Assembly (NCBI GenBank): GCA_020635795.1
Contig: JACJZD010000002.1
Span: forward strand, 62,001 to 126,000
Reading direction: 5' to 3'
From: Flavobacteriales bacterium
GTDB taxonomy: Bacteria > Bacteroidota > Bacteroidia > Flavobacteriales_E > Vicingaceae
DNA: 64,000 nucleotides
Shown here: piece by piece, positions 51,552 to 60,903 of the stretch
Position numbering within the stretch: the stretch's first letter is position 1
Layout: the number at the start of each line of letters is the position of its first letter
Translations under genes and position numbers: made by a program
Notes under the pieces: generated by a model
Told to the model about the DNA's origin: nothing
Seen by the model: only the letters and a program-made list of their open reading frames with translations
Databases searched by the model: none

Positions 51552-54074
51552 ATGCGAACAAAATTACTTTCTTTATTTCTAATATTTTCTTTAGGAATTC
51601 AAACTGTTGTTATTGCACAAAGTTGTGCTAATTATGCTCCGGTAACTCGTCAAACGGGAATATCATACAATTCAATTGCAGCAAGTAGTCCATCTTATTT
51701 TATTTGGAGAAATACATCATCTAATCAAAATGATGATAACAGAAGCTACCAAGTTCCTATTGGGTTTGATTTTTGGTATTTAGGTGTTCGATATTCAAAT
51801 TTCAGTGTTAGTTTAAATGGTGTAATTGATTTTTCTGCCTCAACCTCACAAGGAAATACGCCTTCGGGATCCTCACCTTATGGTTCTCATTGGAGTAATC
51901 AATTTTCAACTGCAAATAGTACAATGCTAGCTTTAGCACCTCTTTACGGAGACTTATGGACAGGAAATGGTGGTACAAATCCTATTGCAACAAGTATCTT
52001 TTATAATGTTACAGGAACTGCTCCAAACCGAGTGTTAACTGTAGAGTGGTTAAACTTTGACCATTGGAACTCACCAACAAATACTCCAAATGCTAATTAT
52101 AATTTTCAAGTAAAACTGTATGAAACTACTGGAGTTATTGAATTTGTTTATGGTGCCATGACAGGCGTTGCAGGAGGAAGTTATCCTTTACGTTATGCTT
52201 GTGGAATAAACAACAATTGGACATCAGGTGGTGCAAATGCAACTAGATTGTTAACTCAACAAACAGCAAATACTACAACATTTAGTAGCACTGCAAAAAA
52301 TAATTTAACAACAGTTCCTACATCAAATTCAAAACTAGCGTTTACACCTCCTACCCCCAATGGAACTCCACCAGCCGCTCTTTCATTTTCAGGAATTTCT
52401 TCTTCTGGAATGACTGTAAATTGGGCAAACTGGTGTTCTAACGAAGTAGGATATGTATTATATAATTCGACCGACAATATAAATTTTAATTTTATTACTC
52501 AAACTGGTGCAAATACAACTAGCTATGCTTCAACAGGTTTGCTACCCGGAACAACGTATTATTGGAAAGTTTATGCCGTAAGTGATGGTAGGTTAAGTTC
52601 TGCTGTTTTAGGCAACCAAGCGACTAATGCTGCTGGCAATAAAATTTCTGTGAGCTCAGGTAATTGGAATCAAGCATCTCGTTGGTCGCCATCTGGTGTT
52701 CCGACAGCTGGAGATAATGTTATTATTGCCAATGGGCATACTGTAACCATTAATGCGAATGCAACTTGTAATAATTTAACAGTAGGGCAAGGAACCTCAG
52801 GGATTTTACGAATAGGTAATAATAATACAGCAAGAACTGTAACTGTAAATAACGATTTAGCTATAAATAGTGGTGCCCAATTTATTGCAAATACTGGCTC
52901 AAACACATCACATAATGTTACGCTAAAAGGAAATATTACCAATAACGGAACTCTCAACTTTGCTTCTGATGGAAATAGTTTTGCTAATACCACATTTAAC
53001 AAAAATGGTAATCAAACTATTTCTGGAACAGGAGGGATGCTTCGTTTTAATAATATAAATGTAAACATGGGGACTGTAAGTAGTAATACATTGGATATTA
53101 CGGCTTCAAATTTTACGGTAGCCTCATCTAATTTTCTAACGCTGACCAACGGGACATTTAAACTATCAAGTGCAGCCAATATCACACCTTTTACAGGAGG
53201 CGTAACATTGCCATTATCAACAGGTTTATGGGTAAACAATGCTTCGGCTATCATTAATACAACTGGAGGCACACTAACATTGTACGGAGTGATTAGAGTA
53301 AATTCTGGAACATTAAACATTGGAAATGCTACAAACAATAATTTAACCTCAATAGGAGGAAAAGTATATTTTAATGGTGGGAATATTAATATAGCTGGAA
53401 GGTTAGATAAAGCTGGAACTCCAGTAATTTCGTTTTACAATATGACTGGAGGAACATTAACATTGAACACTGTTGGTTCTACTACTGCTGGAGCAGCTCC
53501 ATTTAGAATGGATGAAGTTGGTTCAACTTTTAACATGAGTGGTGGAACAATTATCATTAGACGTTCTGGAGCTGGAAATTTGGGATATTTGAATACTGGG
53601 TCAACAGGGAGTGTAACAGGAGGTGTTTTACAAATTGGAGATGCCTCTACCCCAGCAGGACAAACCATGCAAATTAATTCTACAAAAGAAATAGGTGGAT
53701 TGGTTGTGAATAATGGAGCAACAGCCCTTTTAAACACCAATCCATTAATAATTGCAAACGGAGTTACTGTTAATTCAGGAGTTTTAAATGCAAACAATTT
53801 AAACATTACATTAGGAGGTAACTGGCTGAATGCAGGAACATTTACCCCAGGAACAGCTACGGTAAATTTTAATGGAGTTAATCAAAGCATTACAAAAACT
53901 ACTGGTGAAACCTTTAACCATTTAATGCTAAGTGGTTCTGGCACAAAAACATTAGGAGGAGCAATTACTACCAATGGTAATTTAACGATAGGTTCTGGCG
54001 TAACACTTGATGTTACCACAAATAATTATGGGGTGAACGTAAAAAGAAACTGGACAAATAATGGTACTTTTTAG
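51552..54074 (+). CDS. Large T9SS surface protein, N-terminal part (frameshifted gene)
   Basis: 840 residues before the stop at 54072-54074. A signal peptide (to about VIAQ) is followed by a region with FPI-type opening (NDDNRSYQVPIGFDFWYLGVRYSNFSVSLNGVIDF) and a fibronectin type III domain (about 280-360, TSYASTGLLPGTTYYWKVYAVSDG). Long beta-helix-like repeats of the type NGxxTLNxGNNxNL then run to NWTNNGTF. The natural continuation (LAQNGTVTFNGSATQTIGG) is in another frame directly after position ~54071. The gene is thus interrupted and its sorting domain is at 56133. N-terminal product alone could be secreted to the periplasm but not sorted by T9SS. Confidence 0.82.
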   Translation: MRTKLLSLFLIFSLGIQTVVIAQSCANYAPVTRQTGISYNSIAASSPSYFIWRNTSSNQNDDNRSYQVPIGFDFWYLGVRYSNFSVSLNGVIDFSASTSQGNTPSGSSPYGSHWSNQFSTANSTMLALAPLYGDLWTGNGGTNPIATSIFYNVTGTAPNRVLTVEWLNFDHWNSPTNTPNANYNFQVKLYETTGVIEFVYGAMTGVAGGSYPLRYACGINNNWTSGGANATRLLTQQTANTTTFSSTAKNNLTTVPTSNSKLAFTPPTPNGTPPAALSFSGISSSGMTVNWANWCSNEVGYVLYNSTDNINFNFITQTGANTTSYASTGLLPGTTYYWKVYAVSDGRLSSAVLGNQATNAAGNKISVSSGNWNQASRWSPSGVPTAGDNVIIANGHTVTINANATCNNLTVGQGTSGILRIGNNNTARTVTVNNDLAINSGAQFIANTGSNTSHNVTLKGNITNNGTLNFASDGNSFANTTFNKNGNQTISGTGGMLRFNNINVNMGTVSSNTLDITASNFTVASSNFLTLTNGTFKLSSAANITPFTGGVTLPLSTGLWVNNASAIINTTGGTLTLYGVIRVNSGTLNIGNATNNNLTSIGGKVYFNGGNINIAGRLDKAGTPVISFYNMTGGTLTLNTVGSTTAGAAPFRMDEVGSTFNMSGGTIIIRRSGAGNLGYLNTGSTGSVTGGVLQIGDASTPAGQTMQINSTKEIGGLVVNNGATALLNTNPLIIANGVTVNSGVLNANNLNITLGGNWLNAGTFTPGTATVNFNGVNQSITKTTGETFNHLMLSGSGTKTLGGAITTNGNLTIGSGVTLDVTTNNYGVNVKRNWTNNGTF

Positions 54075-54575
54075 CTCAAAATGGAACCGTAACATTTAAT
54101 GGATCTGCAACTCAAACTATTGGAGGATCAGCAGTTACTAATTTTAGAAACATCACTTTAAGTAATACAGCTGGGGCATCTTTATCTCAAGCACAAAATT
54201 TAATTGGAACGTTAACACTTACATCAGGGACTTTTAATACCAACAGTCAAGTATTTACTTTGATTTCAGATATTAGTGGTACTGCAAGAATTGCCACTAT
54301 TCCTAGGGATCAGATATTATAGGAAACATTACCATGCAGCGTTATATTGGTGCTGGTGCAACCAATTGGAGATTTTTAACTACAGCACAAGCGGTACAAC
54401 TATCGCCGATTGGAAGATGATTTTATTATGAGTGGATTTACTGGTAGCCAATATCCAAATTACCTAACAGCGCAAACCTATAGTAAGTATTTATTTTTAT
54501 AATGAATCCAAACCGATTATTCAAGATAGCGGATATGTTGCTGCAACAAATATTACAAATACAATTAGTAGGTCA
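54066..54575 (+). pseudogene. Frameshift-rich middle of the T9SS surface-protein gene
   Basis: Family-like peptide continues here only if the frame changes repeatedly. Segments in order: LAQNGTVTFNG..., then GSDIIGNITMQRYIGAGATNW after about 54306, SGTTIADWK after about 54385, DFIMSGFTGSQYPNY after about 54415, IYFYNESKPIIQDSGYVAATN after about 54490, and GQGLWVWSGDT from about 54571. That is at least six frame changes in about 500 bases, with intact frames on both sides. Real decay or a stretch of poor sequence/assembly are both possible. Confidence 0.75.
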
Positions 54576-56133
54576 AGGATTATGGGTATGGAGTGGGGAT
54601 ACCATTACAGGAACACAAGCTTTTACAGTTGATGTAACAGGACCATCTAATAAAGGAAATATTAATTTGCCTGTAACATTTACAAGTAGTGCCGGTGCTG
54701 CAAATGATGGTTGGAATATGGTTGGAAATCCTTATCCAAGCACTATAGATTGGAATTCTGCAAATTGGACGAAAACAAGAATAAATAATGCCATTTATAT
54801 TTGGAATCCTCAAAACCAACAATTTTCGTCATACGTTTCAGGAATTGGAACAAATGGAGGTTCTAGATACATAGCTTCTTCACAAGCCTTTTGGGTGCAA
54901 TCAAATGCAGCATCACCAGTTTTAACTGTTAGAGAAACTTGTAAATCAGCAGTTGACCAAGCTTTTATAAGAGATGCCATTGCTAATCAACAACTATTAA
55001 CTTTTGGTGTTCAAAAAGGATCAAAGCATGATGAATCTGTATTACGATTTATTGAAGGATCTACCGATAGTTTTGATGCAGATTTTGATGCATACAAATT
55101 AGCAAGCGCCGATGTAGATATGCCTTATATAGCATTAATAAACAACAATGATGAGTTATCTGTAAATAGTTATGAATTAGGAACAAGTCTTACTATGCCA
55201 GTAAAAGTGTTGGCATCTTCAAATGGGTTGATTACAATGACGTTTGACAAAAACAATTTAACAGATTTATCGTGTGCAATATTAGAGGATTTACAAACAG
55301 GAACTAAAACAAATGTTATAACAAGTAGTTCATATACGTTTTACCACACTAGTGCAACCGACTCAGCAAGATTTTTATTACACATTTGGAATAATAAAAC
55401 AAAGGAGGTAATTAATCCAACCTGTTTTGAATCAACTGACGCACAAATAATTGCACAAACCTCTGGAAATGGTCCTTGGAATTTTAACCTATCAAATAAC
55501 AACGGAACAATTTCAACTTTTAATACTACGATAGATAGTAATGCAATAACTAGTTTAGGTGCGGACACCTATTATTTGCAAATTACCGACCAATCGTCTA
55601 CTTGTGGTGCAACAATGGATACAATTGTTATTACAAACCCACCATTACTTACAACCAGTTATACCGTAACTACTCCTAGTTCAGCTTTAGTTAATGATGG
55701 AGAAATAGATTATACTGTTTCTGGAGGTGTTGCACCTTATACTTACTATTGGTCAACTACTGACACTACTGAAGATTTATCGAGCATTAATTCAGGAACA
55801 TATACAGTAACAGTAACTGATGCAAACGGTTGTAGTTTGAATGAAACCATTGTTCTTGATATTTCTACTGGAGTTGTTTCAGTTCTTAATGATGGAGCCT
55901 TTTTAATCTATCCTAATCCAGCAAAAGATTGGATAACAATTGAAAGTAAAAACTTAAACAACACTATTTTCACAATTACTACAATTAATGGGCAATTGTT
56001 GATGTCAGAGAAGTTGAGTTCAACTAAATCAACATTCAATATTAGCTCATTAAGTTCAGGAATTTATTTCTATGAGATTAGTAATGAGAATGAATCAACC
56101 TTTAAGGGAAAACTGATTATCGTAAATAAATAA
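54502..56133 (+). CDS. Large T9SS surface protein, C-terminal part with T9SS type A sorting domain
   Basis: Open from 54502 (543 residues from an ATG that is probably not a real start); family-like sequence begins about residue 24 (GQGLWVWSGDT). It contains the segment SNKGNINLPVTFTSSAGAANDGWNMVGNPYPSTIDW, one SprB-like repeat (SGGVAPYTYYWSTTDTT ... TVTVTDANGCS) and a type A sorting domain (FLIYPNPAKDWITIESKNLNN to KGKLIIVNK). It is the C-terminus of the gene starting at 51552. As a separate reading frame it lacks a signal peptide, so it is unlikely to be functional alone. Confidence 0.8.
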   Translation: MNPNRLFKIADMLLQQILQIQLVGQGLWVWSGDTITGTQAFTVDVTGPSNKGNINLPVTFTSSAGAANDGWNMVGNPYPSTIDWNSANWTKTRINNAIYIWNPQNQQFSSYVSGIGTNGGSRYIASSQAFWVQSNAASPVLTVRETCKSAVDQAFIRDAIANQQLLTFGVQKGSKHDESVLRFIEGSTDSFDADFDAYKLASADVDMPYIALINNNDELSVNSYELGTSLTMPVKVLASSNGLITMTFDKNNLTDLSCAILEDLQTGTKTNVITSSSYTFYHTSATDSARFLLHIWNNKTKEVINPTCFESTDAQIIAQTSGNGPWNFNLSNNNGTISTFNTTIDSNAITSLGADTYYLQITDQSSTCGATMDTIVITNPPLLTTSYTVTTPSSALVNDGEIDYTVSGGVAPYTYYWSTTDTTEDLSSINSGTYTVTVTDANGCSLNETIVLDISTGVVSVLNDGAFLIYPNPAKDWITIESKNLNNTIFTITTINGQLLMSEKLSSTKSTFNISSLSSGIYFYEISNENESTFKGKLIIVNK

Positions 56134-56140
56134 TAAAGAG

Positions 56141-56172
56141 AAAGCGATTAATGATTAAAAGTTAATCGTTTT
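56141..56172. terminator. Possible bidirectional terminator
   Basis: aaagcgattaa (56141-56151) pairs with ttaatcgtttt (56162-56172) with one G-U pair. It lies between the stop of the T9SS gene and overlaps the last codons of the convergent dihydroorotase gene. Confidence 0.5.
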
Positions 56173-57494
56173 CCTCTATAATTTTCATTGAATTTACCGT
56201 TAGTATAAACAACCGAACCGTTGATAATGGTTGTTAAAACCTTGCTTTTAAAAGTAGTTCCTTCAAAAGGAGACCAACCACATTTGTATAAAAGATTGTC
56301 TTTGTTAACAGTCCAAGGATTATTTAAATCAACTACAACAAAATCAGCAAAATAACCTTCTCGGATAAAACCACGGTTTTCAATTTTAAAACAATCAGCA
56401 ACAGCGTGGCTCATTTTTTCAACCATTTTTTCTAAACTAATTTTTCCATTGTGGTAGTGTTCTAACATTGCAACTAAGGCATGTTGAACCAACGGACCAC
56501 CCGATGGAGCAGAAAAATAGGTATTGTTTTTTTCTTCTAACGTATGAGGAGCATGGTCGGTAGCTATTACATCAATAGTTCCATCAATAACAGCTTGTAA
56601 AATAGCATCTCTGTCGGTAGCTTTTTTAACTGCAGGGTTCCATTTAATAAAGTTGCCTTTGGTTTTATAATCTTCATCACTGAACCACATGTGATGCACA
56701 CAAGCTTCAGCTGTTATTCGTTTTTCTTTTAAAGGTGTTTTGTTTTCTAACAACCCAAGCTCTTTGGCTGTAGAGAGGTGAAATAAATGAAAGCGAGTAT
56801 TGTGTTTTTTAGCTAATTGAATGGCAAGTGAAGATGACTTGTAACAAGCTTCTTCATTACGTATTTCTGGATGACAAGTAACAGGAACGTCTTCTCCGTA
56901 TTTTTCTTTGTAAATAGCCATGTTTTTTTTGATGGTATCTTCATCTTCACAATGCGCAGCTATTAGCAATTTACATTTTGAGAACAATTCTTCTAATGTT
57001 TCAGGATTGTCGACCAACATATTGCCTGTTGATGAACCCATAAACACTTTTACTCCACAAACCGTTTTCGGGTCAGTTTTTAAAACCTCATCAATATTAT
57101 CGTTCGATGCACCCATGTAAAAGGAGTAATTTGCATAAGATGTTTTCTCGGCAATATTATATTTATCTTGTAGTAATTCTTGAGTAAGTGTATTTGGAAA
57201 GGTGTTTGGCATTTCCATAAAAGAAGTAATTCCACCAGCAACAGCTGCCCTTGATTCTGTTTGTATGGTTGCTTTATGAGTTAATCCCGGTTCACGGAAA
57301 TGCACTTGATCATCAATTACGCCTGGTAATAAATACTTTCCATTAATATCAATGACTTGATTCATTTTTTCAAATGCAGTGATATTAGAATCTTCATTAA
57401 AAATTTTAGCAATCAATTCTTTTTCAATCAAAACATGACCTTTAAAAATTTTGCCTTCGTTAACAATAGTGGCATTTTTAATTAAGATACCCAT
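56148..57494 (-). CDS. pyrC: Dihydroorotase
   Basis: 448 residues, of the long (AllB/PyrC-type) class. Metal ligands: GVIDDQVHFREPG (HxH-like), the carboxylated Lys in CGVKVFMGSSTG, HC in IAAHCEDED, FHLFHLSTAKE, and DVIATDHAPHTLEEK. The closing region (GFIREGYFADFVVVDLNNPW) is typical of amidohydrolases. It closes carbamoyl-aspartate to dihydroorotate in pyrimidine synthesis; hydantoinase-like activity is the less likely alternative. It lies 9 bases downstream of rlmN in the same orientation. Confidence 0.9.
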   Translation of the reverse strand: MGILIKNATIVNEGKIFKGHVLIEKELIAKIFNEDSNITAFEKMNQVIDINGKYLLPGVIDDQVHFREPGLTHKATIQTESRAAVAGGITSFMEMPNTFPNTLTQELLQDKYNIAEKTSYANYSFYMGASNDNIDEVLKTDPKTVCGVKVFMGSSTGNMLVDNPETLEELFSKCKLLIAAHCEDEDTIKKNMAIYKEKYGEDVPVTCHPEIRNEEACYKSSSLAIQLAKKHNTRFHLFHLSTAKELGLLENKTPLKEKRITAEACVHHMWFSDEDYKTKGNFIKWNPAVKKATDRDAILQAVIDGTIDVIATDHAPHTLEEKNNTYFSAPSGGPLVQHALVAMLEHYHNGKISLEKMVEKMSHAVADCFKIENRGFIREGYFADFVVVDLNNPWTVNKDNLLYKCGWSPFEGTTFKSKVLTTIINGSVVYTNGKFNENYRGKRLTFNH

Positions 57495-57503
57495 AAGTAT
57501 AAT

Positions 57504-58556
57504 TTAGTTTATTGCTTTGTTTTTATTTGCTAACTGACCGCAAGCTGCATCAATATCTTTTCCTCTACTTCGTCTAACGTTGACTACCAACTTGCATTTC
57601 TCTTCTAAATATTTGGCAAAATCATCCGTTTTTTTGCTGTCAGCCTTCTGAAATTCTGCATCATCAATAGGGTTGTATTCAATAATGTTGATTTTACAAG
57701 GTACTTGTTTGCAAAATTTAGCTAATTGTTGAGCATCTTCAATACCATCGTTAAAATCTTTAAAGATAATGTATTCAAAGGTTATTCTAGAGCCTGTTTT
57801 TTCATGAAAATATTGAATAGCCTCACCCAAAACTTCCAAATTATTTTGGTCGTTTATGGGCATAATTTGACTTCTTTTTTCATCGGTAGCTGCGTGTAAA
57901 GAAAGAGCAAGGTTGAATTTCACTTGGTCATCACCTAATTTTTTAATCATTTTAGCAATACCTGCTGTAGATATAGTTATTCTTTTTGGCGACATCCCTA
58001 ATCCTTCATCTGCACAAATTAAGTCAACAGATTGAAGTACGTTTTTGTAGTTCAACAACGGTTCACCCATACCCATATAAACAATATTGGTTAAAGGTGT
58101 TTGATACTTTTCTTCTGCTTGTTTTTTAATTAAAGCAACTTGATCAAAAATTTCGTCGGCATCAATGTTCCTTAAACGCTCCAGTTTACCAGTTGCACAA
58201 AATTTACAGGTTAAACTACATCCCACTTGCGATGAAATACAGGCTGTCATTCTTGTTTTTGTTGGAATTAAAACACCTTCGGTAATTTTACCATCATGTA
58301 ACCGAAAAGCATTTTTTATGGTTTTATCGGAGCTTATTTGAGACTCGGCAATGGTTACATGGTTTAAGGTAAAATGGCTTTTTAATAGCTCTCGAATGGA
58401 TAGAGATAAACTTGTCATTTCATCGAAGTTAGTAGCTGTTTTTTTCCACAACCATTCGTAAACTTGATTTGCTCTAAAAGGTTTTTCATGGTGCTGTATG
58501 AAAAAGTCTTTGATTTCCTCTTTGCTTAAACTTTTTATGTTTTTAAGTGCCGACAT
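57504..58556 (-). CDS. rlmN: 23S rRNA (adenine(2503)-C(2))-methyltransferase
   Basis: 350 residues. The radical-SAM Cys motif is CSLTCKFCATGKLERLRN (CxxxCxxC), followed by NIVYMGMGEPLLNY and ISTAGIAKMI. The two conserved reactive cysteines are Cys in the C-terminal SRGKDIDAACGQL and its partner in the core. It methylates A2503 of 23S rRNA, and A37 of some tRNAs in this family. Upstream is an M23 peptidase gene; downstream pyrC. Confidence 0.96.
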   Translation of the reverse strand: MSALKNIKSLSKEEIKDFFIQHHEKPFRANQVYEWLWKKTATNFDEMTSLSLSIRELLKSHFTLNHVTIAESQISSDKTIKNAFRLHDGKITEGVLIPTKTRMTACISSQVGCSLTCKFCATGKLERLRNIDADEIFDQVALIKKQAEEKYQTPLTNIVYMGMGEPLLNYKNVLQSVDLICADEGLGMSPKRITISTAGIAKMIKKLGDDQVKFNLALSLHAATDEKRSQIMPINDQNNLEVLGEAIQYFHEKTGSRITFEYIIFKDFNDGIEDAQQLAKFCKQVPCKINIIEYNPIDDAEFQKADSKKTDDFAKYLEEKCKLVVNVRRSRGKDIDAACGQLANKNKAIN

Positions 58557-58618
58557 TCGTCTGCAAAGGTAGTTAAAGAACTCCGATTTAGTTGTTCACC
58601 AGTTAAATAAACCAGAAC

Positions 58619-59872
58619 TTATTTTTTCTTTTTAACGGTTATTGCATCAAGTTTTTTGATGTTTTCTTTCATCACCAAGTTGAAGCTATCTTTATAGTTT
58701 GGCTTAATAGGGTCAGATGTTGGAAATTCTTCAGCTAAATGATTGGTTTGTTTTCCATTTTTCCAGAAACGGTAACATACGTGAGGTCCAGTAGCTAAAC
58801 CTGTACTGCCTACATAGCCAATTACATCTCCTTGCTTAACACTTTGTCCTTTATTAACCCCTCTTTTACTCATGTGTAAATATTGAGTGGTATAGGTACT
58901 GTTGTGCTTTATTTTTACATAATTACCATTAAAAACGCCATAAGCAGATTCGATAACAGTTCCGTTTCCAGTTGCTAAAATTGGAGTGCCTTTTGGAGCT
59001 GCGTAATCAGTTCCTAAATGTGCTTTGTTAATTTTTTGAACAGGATGAAAACGTTTCATGGTAAATCCAGATGTTAAACGCCCAAATTTAAGGGGCGATT
59101 TTAAAAACGCTTTACGTAAGCTTTTGGCTTTTTCATCGAAATAATCAGGAATGCCATCTTGATTAAATAAATGAGCATAAAAATCTTTACCACCATGATT
59201 AAATTGAGCTGAAATAATTCGACCTATGCCAATTGATTTTCCTTCAACCGATTTTTCTTCATACACCACTTTAAACCAATCGTTTTTTTGAATACGATAA
59301 AAATCAATTGCCCAAGCATAAACATTTGATAATTCTATGGCTAGAACTGGCGAAATGTTTGCATCTTGTAAAGTTTTGTACAAAGAGGATGTAATGACTC
59401 CAGAGGCTGTTTTTATCTCTTTTTTTATCTCTTTTTTTTTCTTGTAAACTTGAATAGAATCTCTTAAATCAAAAACAACATATTCAATGGCATTAGGTTC
59501 GTAAATAAAACACTGCGCCTTTCCGAGCGAATCTTTTGAGCAAAAAACGGTATATTTTTTTCCTGCAATTAAGTTTCTTTCAATATCAAAAATTGGTTTT
59601 GATTGATTAACCAATTGGTAGATTTGTTCTTGCGGAATTTTATATTTCAGCAATAAGTTTGAGATAATTTCATTGGTTTCAATTTTACTTTTATGAACAG
59701 TGAAAGTATCTGTCCTCATGCCGTATTCAAAGGTTTCTTTAGGCAAAGTGTCTTTTGCTTCTTTAGCAACTTCTTTTGGTTTAAAGAAAATGTTGGTTTG
59801 ATTAATAATTATTATACCTAGAAGTACAGCTATAATTAAAGAGATGAAGATGAATTTTTTATTTTTAAACAT
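58619..59872 (-). CDS. M23 peptidoglycan DD-metallopeptidase
   Basis: 417 residues from ATG 59872. An N-terminal membrane helix anchors the protein. A LysM/OapA-like middle region (about 60-260) precedes the M23 domain. There HLGTDYAAPKG gives the first His/Asp, YLHMSKRGVNKGQ a His, and GLATGPHVCYRF the last metal His, with Cys in place of the second His of HxH, as is usual for this phylum's subgroup. It is predicted to cut peptide cross-links in peptidoglycan. Confidence 0.9.
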   Translation of the reverse strand: MFKNKKFIFISLIIAVLLGIIIINQTNIFFKPKEVAKEAKDTLPKETFEYGMRTDTFTVHKSKIETNEIISNLLLKYKIPQEQIYQLVNQSKPIFDIERNLIAGKKYTVFCSKDSLGKAQCFIYEPNAIEYVVFDLRDSIQVYKKKKEIKKEIKTASGVITSSLYKTLQDANISPVLAIELSNVYAWAIDFYRIQKNDWFKVVYEEKSVEGKSIGIGRIISAQFNHGGKDFYAHLFNQDGIPDYFDEKAKSLRKAFLKSPLKFGRLTSGFTMKRFHPVQKINKAHLGTDYAAPKGTPILATGNGTVIESAYGVFNGNYVKIKHNSTYTTQYLHMSKRGVNKGQSVKQGDVIGYVGSTGLATGPHVCYRFWKNGKQTNHLAEEFPTSDPIKPNYKDSFNLVMKENIKKLDAITVKKKK

Positions 59873-59899
59873 GCCACAAATTTGGATGCATAAAAATAA

Positions 59900-59921
59900 G
59901 GCGTTGAATTGCTTCAACGCC
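59900..59921 (-). terminator. Rho-independent terminator for the DUF3108 gene
   Basis: A perfect 9-bp stem (ggcgttgaa 59900-59908 / ttcaacgcc 59913-59921) with a 4-base loop. On the minus strand it is followed by cttattttta. It lies 36 bases after the DUF3108 stop and before the M23 start. Confidence 0.85.
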
Positions 59922-59957
59922 CAATAAAATATAATGTTTTAAACAAATTAATGTGAA

Positions 59958-60776
59958 CTAATCTACTTTAGATATTGGTCCAACCAAGCCTTTGTAACTG
60001 GTTAACTCCATTTTTACAGAACCCACCAAAACTTTGCCTTCAGCTAATAATGGAATTTTATTGATGTCGTCTGAAATCCAAACACTCACATCGGTTTCGT
60101 TTTTGAATAATCGACCAGTTTGTATAACTGGGTGAAATTTTAACGCTCTGTATTTTTTACCTTCAACTTTAACAGTTTCTTTTCCTGCAAATTTTATTTT
60201 TAGAGGCCAAATTTCATCATCCACAAACGACCATATCGTAAATATTTCTCCTTCTTTTGCTTTGCTAAAATCAATAGTTCTTGCATAATAGAATGATGAT
60301 AGCATATCTTGAATTCCTTCCGGAGCTTTAAATTCTACGCCTTTTTCATTAATAACCTTATTTTGTTTTTGAATAAACTTATAGTCTTGTTTTATTTTAT
60401 AACCACCTTCATTCACGTCTCTTTTAAATACCCAAGGGAAAGCTCCTTCTGCATCAAAAACGGTTTCATATCTATCTCGTACTTTAAAAAACCAGTCAAA
60501 AGCACCTTTCGATTGTCCTGTTCCAACAATATGAAACACTTCTCTTCCTTCTACTTTTTTATCTAACTTGTTTACTTCTAACTTGGCTGTTCCAGCGTTA
60601 ATTACACCGTAATGCAAACGATACTCTAAAACTTCGCCAGGCTTAAATGCGTTAACTTCAACATTTCTTAAGGTGTTAGTTTCTGTAATTTGTGCGGTTG
60701 CTTCTTGCTCCATTGAACTAAAAGCAGAGAAGATTACCGTTAAAATTAGACCTGTTATTAAAATTTTTGTTTTCAT
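59958..60776 (-). CDS. DUF3108 domain protein
   Basis: 272 residues from ATG 60776, giving a clean signal peptide (KILITGLILTVIFSAFSS); an upstream in-frame ATG would put charged residues in front. The DUF3108 body has FKPGEVLEYRLHYGVINAGTAKLEV and the C-terminal VSVWISDDINKIPLLAEGKVLVGSVKMELTSYKG. It is probably a periplasmic or outer-membrane-associated protein of unknown function, conserved in Bacteroidota. Own promoter and terminator are likely. Confidence 0.87.
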   Translation of the reverse strand: MKTKILITGLILTVIFSAFSSMEQEATAQITETNTLRNVEVNAFKPGEVLEYRLHYGVINAGTAKLEVNKLDKKVEGREVFHIVGTGQSKGAFDWFFKVRDRYETVFDAEGAFPWVFKRDVNEGGYKIKQDYKFIQKQNKVINEKGVEFKAPEGIQDMLSSFYYARTIDFSKAKEGEIFTIWSFVDDEIWPLKIKFAGKETVKVEGKKYRALKFHPVIQTGRLFKNETDVSVWISDDINKIPLLAEGKVLVGSVKMELTSYKGLVGPISKVD

Positions 60777-60850
60777 TGTAATTTGATTTGACATAGATAT
60801 TTCAAACATTGTGCCAGTTATCATAAAACGAATATAATTTGTTTTTGTTG

Positions 60851-60883
60851 CAAAAAAATAGCCCGAACTAAGTTCGGGCTATT
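60851..60883 (-). terminator. Rho-independent terminator of the metalloprotease gene
   Basis: An 11-bp stem (aatagcccgaa 60857-60867 / ttcgggctatt 60873-60883) with a 5-base loop. On the minus strand it is followed by a run of seven to eight T. It starts about 20 bases after the stop at 60904. Confidence 0.92.
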
Positions 60884-60903
60884 CTATAATCTATACGATT
60901 ATT

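Noticed and set aside
52256..53806. Several long minus-strand frames opposite the T9SS gene
   Set aside because: They are mirror frames of Thr/Asn-rich repeats with no motif, start context or family sequence.
54502..54570. Independent start of a second T9SS protein at 54502
   Set aside because: The first ~23 residues do not fit the family, and the same DNA read in another frame (YNESKPIIQDSGYVAATN) does. There is no signal peptide.
58619..59872. Inactive M23 peptidase because the HxH motif reads HVC
   Set aside because: The other ligands are intact and this Cys is, as far as I recall, normal for the Bacteroidota subgroup, so loss of function is not supported.
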